Source: Boswellia sacra
Lineage: Eukaryota > Streptophyta > Magnoliopsida > Sapindales > Burseraceae
Direction of reading: 5' to 3'
Assembly (NCBI GenBank): GCA_013180625.2
Contig: SNVD02012909.1
Coordinates: 1-64,000, forward strand
DNA length: 64,000 bases
Shown here: positions 58,589-64,000 of the stretch, in pieces
Layout of the letters: every line of letters begins with the position of its first letter
Position numbering within the stretch: position 1 is the first letter of the stretch
Notes under the pieces: model-generated
Told to the model about the DNA's origin: nothing
Database searches by the model: none
Seen by the model: only the letters and a program-made list of their open reading frames with translations
Position numbers and translations under genes: made by a program

Positions 58589-58696
58589 TACAAGTCTTTG
58601 CTCCCTTCCACGGATGGGCTACAAAGAAAGTTGTTGTTGCAGGGATGTATGCCCTTCCGATGAAGGCACAACTGTCAAAGAAGCTCAATAAAGATG
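58589..58696 (+). pseudogene. Captured GLTP/ACD11-like exon
   Basis: The frame reads VQVFAPFHGWATKKVVVAGM and YALPMKAQLSKKLNKDG, ending at the donor GTGAGT. It matches the C-terminal half of the glycolipid transfer protein fold of ACD11-like proteins, which carry ceramide-1-phosphate between membranes (family motif FAPxHGWAxRKxVxxGMYALP). Directly upstream is a (TG)n(TA)n microsatellite (58547-58585) that runs up to the exon edge, so the normal acceptor is gone or altered. It is the only piece of the gene I recognise in CACTA element 3. Confidence 0.72.
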
Positions 58697-60073
58697 GTGA
58701 GTGGTTCCCTATTTGGTCTTTTTGTTTTGCTATCATACTATTTAAAAAGTGATATAAACATAGTATTGCACCATTTACTTTGTTCTTTATTTTACAAGGC
58801 ATTGTTGGCTCAAATTAGAGCCTTAGTGAACAAATTGACTTTAAATTGGTTGCACTGAGCTTTAGTAAGTGTTGGCAATTTAGATGAAATGTTTAACTCA
58901 ATACTTCAGTCTTGAGTACTTAAATTTCTCTATTTTGGGATAGATAGCAAAGATAGCAAAGATTTCTCTCTCCATTTTATTTAATATTAGAATGGCATGA
59001 ATCCAGTAGGTTGTGCATACAGATTTTTTTGGGTTTTGGTTTTGAATTTGTGATGTTATTGGATTGAAGGTTCCTCTCCCAATCTTTGTTTTTGACTCAA
59101 GTTGGTGTTGCTTGTAGATGGTCTTCTTGCTAGCTTATTGAATTTCCTAAATTTGATTTTGTCAAGAATTGGAATTTGCTTGTAGTTATTCAATTAGTAT
59201 ATTCGATTTGGTTTTTTAAAATGGATCTAAGTAGATTCGTGGAGGGGCAAGGTGTGTGAGCAAGCAGAATAATTCATTGCACGTGAGAATAATTCATTGC
59301 ACGTGAGAGAGCAGGGAGGAATGTGTTGTTTTGTGTTTTGAGTGATTTTGAAGCTCTTTTTGTCGAAAGATAAGTTCAGTTTTGTACTGCAAATTAACAT
59401 AAACTTAGACATGATTATGAAAATATATCAATAGACTCGAAATTACATTTTCTAGAGTTGAGATATAATTGTAGCATATTTTGTTGAGTACGATAAAGGT
59501 GGAAGTGTGTATGGTACTCTTAATTGCTTGTAGTGAGATATTTGAAAGTCGGATGTTGATTTGATAATAGTTGTAATTATACTGTTATTACATGCTAGGT
59601 TTATTGAATTTGTTTTAACATTTTATAAATAGTTAATTTGCCAATATTTCAGATTATATATTTTTTTATTTTTTAAAAATCTTATTTAGTGGCTAAAAGC
59701 TGTCAAGTATGTTTTTTTTTTAATTTTTTCAACTAACTATATTTGGCGGTCAAAAACCACCAAGTATAGTAAGGTACATATTTGACAGGTTGACCAACCG
59801 TTAAATAGATTATATTTGGCGGTGCTATTGGTGTTGGTTTAGAAACCGTCAAATATGTATATAATTGACGGCCAAAAACTGTCAAATATAAGCATTAGTG
59901 ACAATACAATAATGCAACAGTTAATTGAGGTTTAATAAGGGTCAAAAATAGAAAATGCAGGTGCGGTTGGAAGGGTAAGGTTTTGATATTGAAATCTTCA
60001 CGGAATCTTGGAAAACTATACTTCAAATGCCCTTATGGAAAATGCAACATCTATCAATTCTGGGTTCCAGATA

Positions 60074-60995
60074 ATGAAGAGTAGGGGTGTTTGTCGGTTT
60101 GGATCCAATGGATTTAGCTAATAACCAATCCAATCAAATAGTGATCGGTTTAGAGATTTTTCAATCCAATCCGATACAATTAAAAATTGAAATCCAATCC
60201 AATCCGATTTTAAAAAAACATCATCCGATCTGATTCAATCCGATCCAATCCGAACTTTTAAAAATTTAAATACGAAAAAAAAAAAATCCAATATAATTCA
60301 ATAATAAATACAAGTTATTATATAAAAATAATGATAACATGAAGTTACCAAGCGAATTAAAATCTTGGTAAATCGTAATATAATAAATATAGATTTATTT
60401 ATAAATTGATTAATGTTCCTAACTAAAAACAACAAAAAAAATTTAAATCATTCCAATACAAATATTGTAATTTAAATAAATTTATAGGACTTCATGCAAT
60501 AAACTACTTTGCATAAAATGGAAATTGGAAAAATTTATTGCTACATAATTGTATTAACTCAATGTCATCTATGCATATTAAAGAATGCCTAGCAAAAATG
60601 AATAAATAATTAATAAGTAACTAATAGTTTTTATATTGAGATAAATATAATTGACATGAAAAATAATTCATGAAATTAAAAAATAATGATAACTAAGTTA
60701 TATTTATACTTTCTACGTACATATAGCACAAATGAATTACATCAATAATCATCAAATATTGATTTTAATTTTTAGATATTCATAGTTAATTTTATTACCT
60801 ATTATTTGGATTGGATCGGTTTATGATGGATTTTTATAATAGGATCCGTTATCCGATCCAATTAATTCGGATCTCAAAAATTTCAATCCAATCCAATCCG
60901 TCAATTGATTAAATCCAATTAAAATTGGATCGGTTTGGATTGGATCCATCAGTTTGGGCGGATTGGATTGGATTTTGAACACCCCTAATGAAGAG
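60074..60995. mobile_element. Non-autonomous hAT element 4
   Basis: The element 60082-60987 (906 bp) begins TAGGGGTGTTTGTCGG and ends TTTTGAACACCCCTA. It has the perfect 8-bp duplication ATGAAGAG (60074-60081, 60988-60995). The arms are arrays of ATCCAATCCGAT and GGATTGGATCGG-type words; the core is AT-rich. There is no transposase. Confidence 0.9.
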
Positions 60996-61889
60996 TTTAG
61001 GGCAGGTAGAGGTGAGTTGCATGATATATTTATGCACACAGATGCAAGTGCAGATGATGAAGTGCTTGAAACATAGGTGAATAAGATAGAACATATAGAG
61101 GCTATTGCTATGGATACGAGAGAGCTGCTGAAGTGCAATGTAATGGTTAACTATTCTATTCACTATTATTTGGTGTATTCCTATTTGTAGTAAAAATGTT
61201 GTAAACCATGTAAAAGGAAAAATGAATTCCATTCATGTATGCAAGAAAAGTTCCACGTGAATTCCATTCATCCAGTAACAAGTACATTAGTGATTTCCAT
61301 TCAATATAACTACAAGAAAAGAAAGTATCGTAGTGGAAAACAATTTAAATATATCATTCTATCATTCACACTGTATGAAAAAACAAAATTATATCAGCGA
61401 ATGAACCCATATTGTATTGACTGTAAGAGTTTAATCCAAAGACATCAATCTATCCTTCAGCCTCTCAAAAAAAAAAAAAAAATAAATAAATAAATAACAA
61501 CACCAAACAACACCAAAGTAAATCAAGTACTTCAATTGTGCAAAAAGGTTCACAACTTTATATTCAGAAGAACACCATTTTGGGGTGACATTTCTGCGAT
61601 GCAAAAAATCCCAAACAGACCAAAGTAAATCAAGTACTTTAAACAAAAACTGATTGTTCTTAACATTTATTAAAAAGTCAGTTATTAGTACCTTAATGGA
61701 AGTTCATGGGTTGTTTGTTGGCTGTGAACTACCTATTGTAATCACATTTTATTATGTAGTTGCATTAACATGTTGAGAGATACAGATTAAATCCAATCAT
61801 AAAGCATTTATGTACTTAGATAGATTAGTGATACAGGTAGATAAACTATACTTACATTAGTAGTTCTTGTGGTGTGTTTCCTTCTAGGC
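60996..61889. other. Spacer, no gene seen
   Basis: No supported gene. It contains a run of A followed by TAAATAAATAAATAA near 61470 and a repeated phrase CAAAGTAAATCAAGTACTT (about 61515 and 61621). Confidence 0.4.
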
Positions 61890-63165
61890 ATTTCCTCTTG
61901 TTATAGCCAAACTTTATGCAAATGTTGTATTTTTGACTGAAACCCTTCTTTCTCCCCATGAGCTTAGTGGGTTCCCTTCTTTCTACTCATCCTTGGCCTC
62001 CCTACCTTCCTTCTTGTATTGAGGGGATCCATCTTGTTAATATTGAATGGTGGCTACTCCCTCTTATTAGGCTTTGGTTTTATCATTTGTGCATATGCAT
62101 TCGCATGGTGGTCCACGTTTAATATTGGTGTAACATATCATTTGGTTCAACCTCCTATCAACTGTGCATGCCATGGTATTTTTATATAGGACACTTAAAA
62201 CTTGATAGGCACCACAAGAGCACGTCTAGTTAGCCAAATCAACTATGAACACTTTGCTTTCTTCAACAACCTCACACTCCATACCCCCTTCCCATACAAC
62301 TGGGAAAAATCTTCCTATATCCCCATTCTTCCTAAGCTTATCCATGAACACTTGTGGTAACTTATTAGCCCTTGCCAAGATGCGTGGAATTTTTTTTTTG
62401 TATAAGTTAACACAGAAATAGTTTATAAAATAAAATAAACAACTAAAAGTCTTTAAAATAAAATAAACAACTAAAATAAAATAAAATAAATTTAAATTAA
62501 CCTAGTTTAAGTAACTTAATTCTCTTTCATCCTTATCATTATCTTCTTTCTTATCTCATCTCCTCTAGCATTGTAAGAACTAGTTGTGCTTTTTCATCAG
62601 CGTATTATATCCTTATCAATAGTTGCCTTGCCCTTTTCATTCCCTTCCACAACACTTCTAATGTCGAAATCCTCTTTCTCAAAATCCTTATCCTTACTAT
62701 CCCTGTCAAAATCCTCATCTTTGTTATCCTTGTCAATATCCTCACTGTCATTACTATGCACACTATCCTCATTCTCACTACTACCAACATGCTCAATATC
62801 ATCAGAGTCATTTACCTCAACATACTCATTTTCTCCCTTAGTCACTGACTAGTTTTCATATGGGTATTCCTCATGATTATCAAACTCCCTATACTTCACA
62901 TTTGGATTATTCAGTGGCAACTCTTCGATTATGAAAGTCACCTTCCTCAAGCCTCTTGTTTCATGCATCTTAAACATGCACAAAAGGTTATCGTCGTTGC
63001 ATATTGTCATCTTGGTCTTATTCCAAGTTATGGGGACTTCCATTCTATGCTTCTCAATGGGGTCCAACTCTCCAAGGCCTGACTTCTCCTTGGCCTCCTT
63101 CAAAACTGATACTCTATTGCACTCATCACTGTCTTGAAGGCCAAAGTCAACCTCCTAGCCTCACA
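61890..63165 (-). pseudogene. MULE transposase remnant, core deleted
   Basis: This is a Mutator-like transposase. The N-terminal part (63165-62597) reads EARRLTLAFKTVMSAIEYQ then, after a stop and frame change, GELDPIEKHRMEVPITWNK, MFKMHETRGLRKVTFIIEEL and a long Asp/Glu/Ser-rich region. The C-terminal part (62395-61890) reads RANKLPQVFMDKLRKNGDIG, VVWEGGMECEVVEE, a SWIM-like TCSCGAYQ, DPLNTRRKVGRPRMSRKKGT and SKIQHLHKVW. The DDE catalytic core that should lie between is missing and replaced by about 200 bp of AT-rich DNA. Several stops interrupt both parts. Ends of the element were not found. Confidence 0.68.
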
Positions 63166-64000
63166 TATGAAGCCTACAGTTGAAAAGAACCATTTCCACT
63201 ATAGATAATGATCATAACATAAGTTAATAACATCTTCACATAAAGTAAACGAATTAAAAACAACTATATGCATTCAACTAACAAAAAAAGCAAAGAAACC
63301 TATCAAGAAAATTCTGACACCTATAATAGTGAATTGCGATCCCCACAAAATAATTCAAGTAACTAACAACCAAGAAAAGGAAAAAAAAAGAATTTGTTTC
63401 TCATGGAGTTCGTTTCATTCATTTTAATAAAAAAGTACACTTCTTCAAATTTCACGACCTAACACATCAACATACATGCATGCATAGGTTACTAAAAAAA
63501 AAAAAAACATAGAATTGAAATGAACAAATCCAAAACCAAATAAACCCCTACAAATCAAGACATGGAACGTCGGCTTCCATTGTTTTCAGTACAAAATGAA
63601 AACATTTTTCACATTTCTTGAACAAGCACAATAGAATGCATGCATGCATGGAATATTCAAAGCTATAAAATTTTTCTCATGAATGAATTCCAATGAACAA
63701 ACTCTGAACAATAAAAACCCCAAATAAATTTTATACTGAGTGATGAAGAACAACACATAGATCCTTCCTGATTATAAAAACAAAAATTCATCACATGCAG
63801 TAGTTAAAAGTCACAATCTAACAAAGAAACAAAAACCCCCACAAAATAAAACCTACTCGATTACGGTTTCTGCGCATTTACAAAAGAACACAGAACTGCT
63901 TGCGTTTTTCCATCAACCATCTCAAAATACATGCATGCATAAACAATTACAGTAAAAAAATTTGGAAAGCTATTACCTAGCTGACCTAATTCGTGAAGCG
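63166..64000. other. Terminal spacer with three CATGCATGC-like motifs
   Basis: No gene is supported. CATGCATG (RY-type) motifs occur at about 63475, 63638 and 63931. At the very end, the minus strand reads ASRIRSAR followed by GTAATAGC, which could be the end of an exon continuing beyond the window; this is weak. Confidence 0.3.

Larger units (their letters stand above)
54725..59903. mobile_element. Gene-capturing CACTA element 3
   Basis: The element 54728-59900 (5,173 bp) begins CACTACAAATTTTTTTTACA and ends AGCATTAGTG, with the 3-bp duplication ACA on both sides (54725-54727, 59901-59903). The left end (ACATATTTATCACTTT) matches the inverted right end of CACTA element 2. The right subterminal block (59690-59890, TTTGGCGGT and GTCAAATAT words) matches the inverted left block of element 2. 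Coding remnants inside include a GLTP/ACD11-like exon and several unrecognised exon-like blocks, all on the plus strand. No transposase is visible. Confidence 0.8.

Noticed and set aside
62586..62852. Ser/Leu-rich plus-strand open frame
   Set aside because: It is antisense to the acidic region of the MULE remnant.
1..64000. A wholly new multi-gene system
   Set aside because: Nothing resembles an operon or gene cluster with a joint function; the novelty lies in transposon structure and captured fragments.

Overview
This is a repeat-rich, AT-rich stretch of a eudicot plant nuclear genome. The evidence is intron-containing remnants of plant genes (DPB2, ELF3, an ankyrin/PGG protein, LOG), plant-type LTR retrotransposons with tRNA-Met-like primer sites, an L1-type LINE, and CACTA, hAT, Mutator and Harbinger DNA transposons. 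I find no gene that looks intact from start to stop. Almost every coding signal is a pseudogene, a transposon gene, or a host-gene fragment carried inside a transposon.

Layout. 1-11.6 kb: a minus-strand pseudogene of DNA polymerase epsilon subunit 2 (DPB2). About 13 exons can be placed. It keeps two U12-type (minor spliceosome) introns and two E2F-like promoter sites but has lost its start codon, reading frame and C-terminal frame; a 2.8-kb solo LTR sits in one intron. 12.1-13.1 kb: a palindrome-cored inverted-repeat element. 13.8-15.5 kb: an unrecognised coding fragment and a truncated ELF3 5' end. 16.9-20.1 kb: a deleted Harbinger element and a cluster of miniature LTR elements. 20.6-25.9 kb: a CACTA element carrying bZIP28-like and topoisomerase II fragments. 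26.1-27.2 kb: a hAT element. 29.9-32.9 kb: an ankyrin/PGG pseudogene. 34.3-37.8 kb: a Mutator-like element enclosing a second CACTA element with plastid RPL4 and cactin fragments. 38.2-48.1 kb: a copia-type gag/LTR remnant split by a 6-kb LINE. 48.9-53.5 kb: an intronless LOG pseudogene, then the 3' part of a Tat/Athila-like gypsy element with a hAT insertion. 53.7-54.4 kb: a third hAT element. 54.7-59.9 kb: a third CACTA element (same family as the second) with a GLTP/ACD11-like exon. 60.1-61.0 kb: a fourth hAT element. 61.9-63.2 kb: a deleted MULE transposase.

How it fits together. Target-site duplications give the nesting order: LINE inside copia, hAT inside gypsy, CACTA inside Mutator, solo LTR inside the DPB2 intron. 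The most notable themes are three gene-carrying CACTA elements in one window, four hAT elements with the same termini and 8-bp duplications but completely different subterminal word repeats, and a LINE whose ORFs are closed only by stops explainable as single C-to-T or G-to-A changes. All protein identities come from remembered family sequences, not from a database search.
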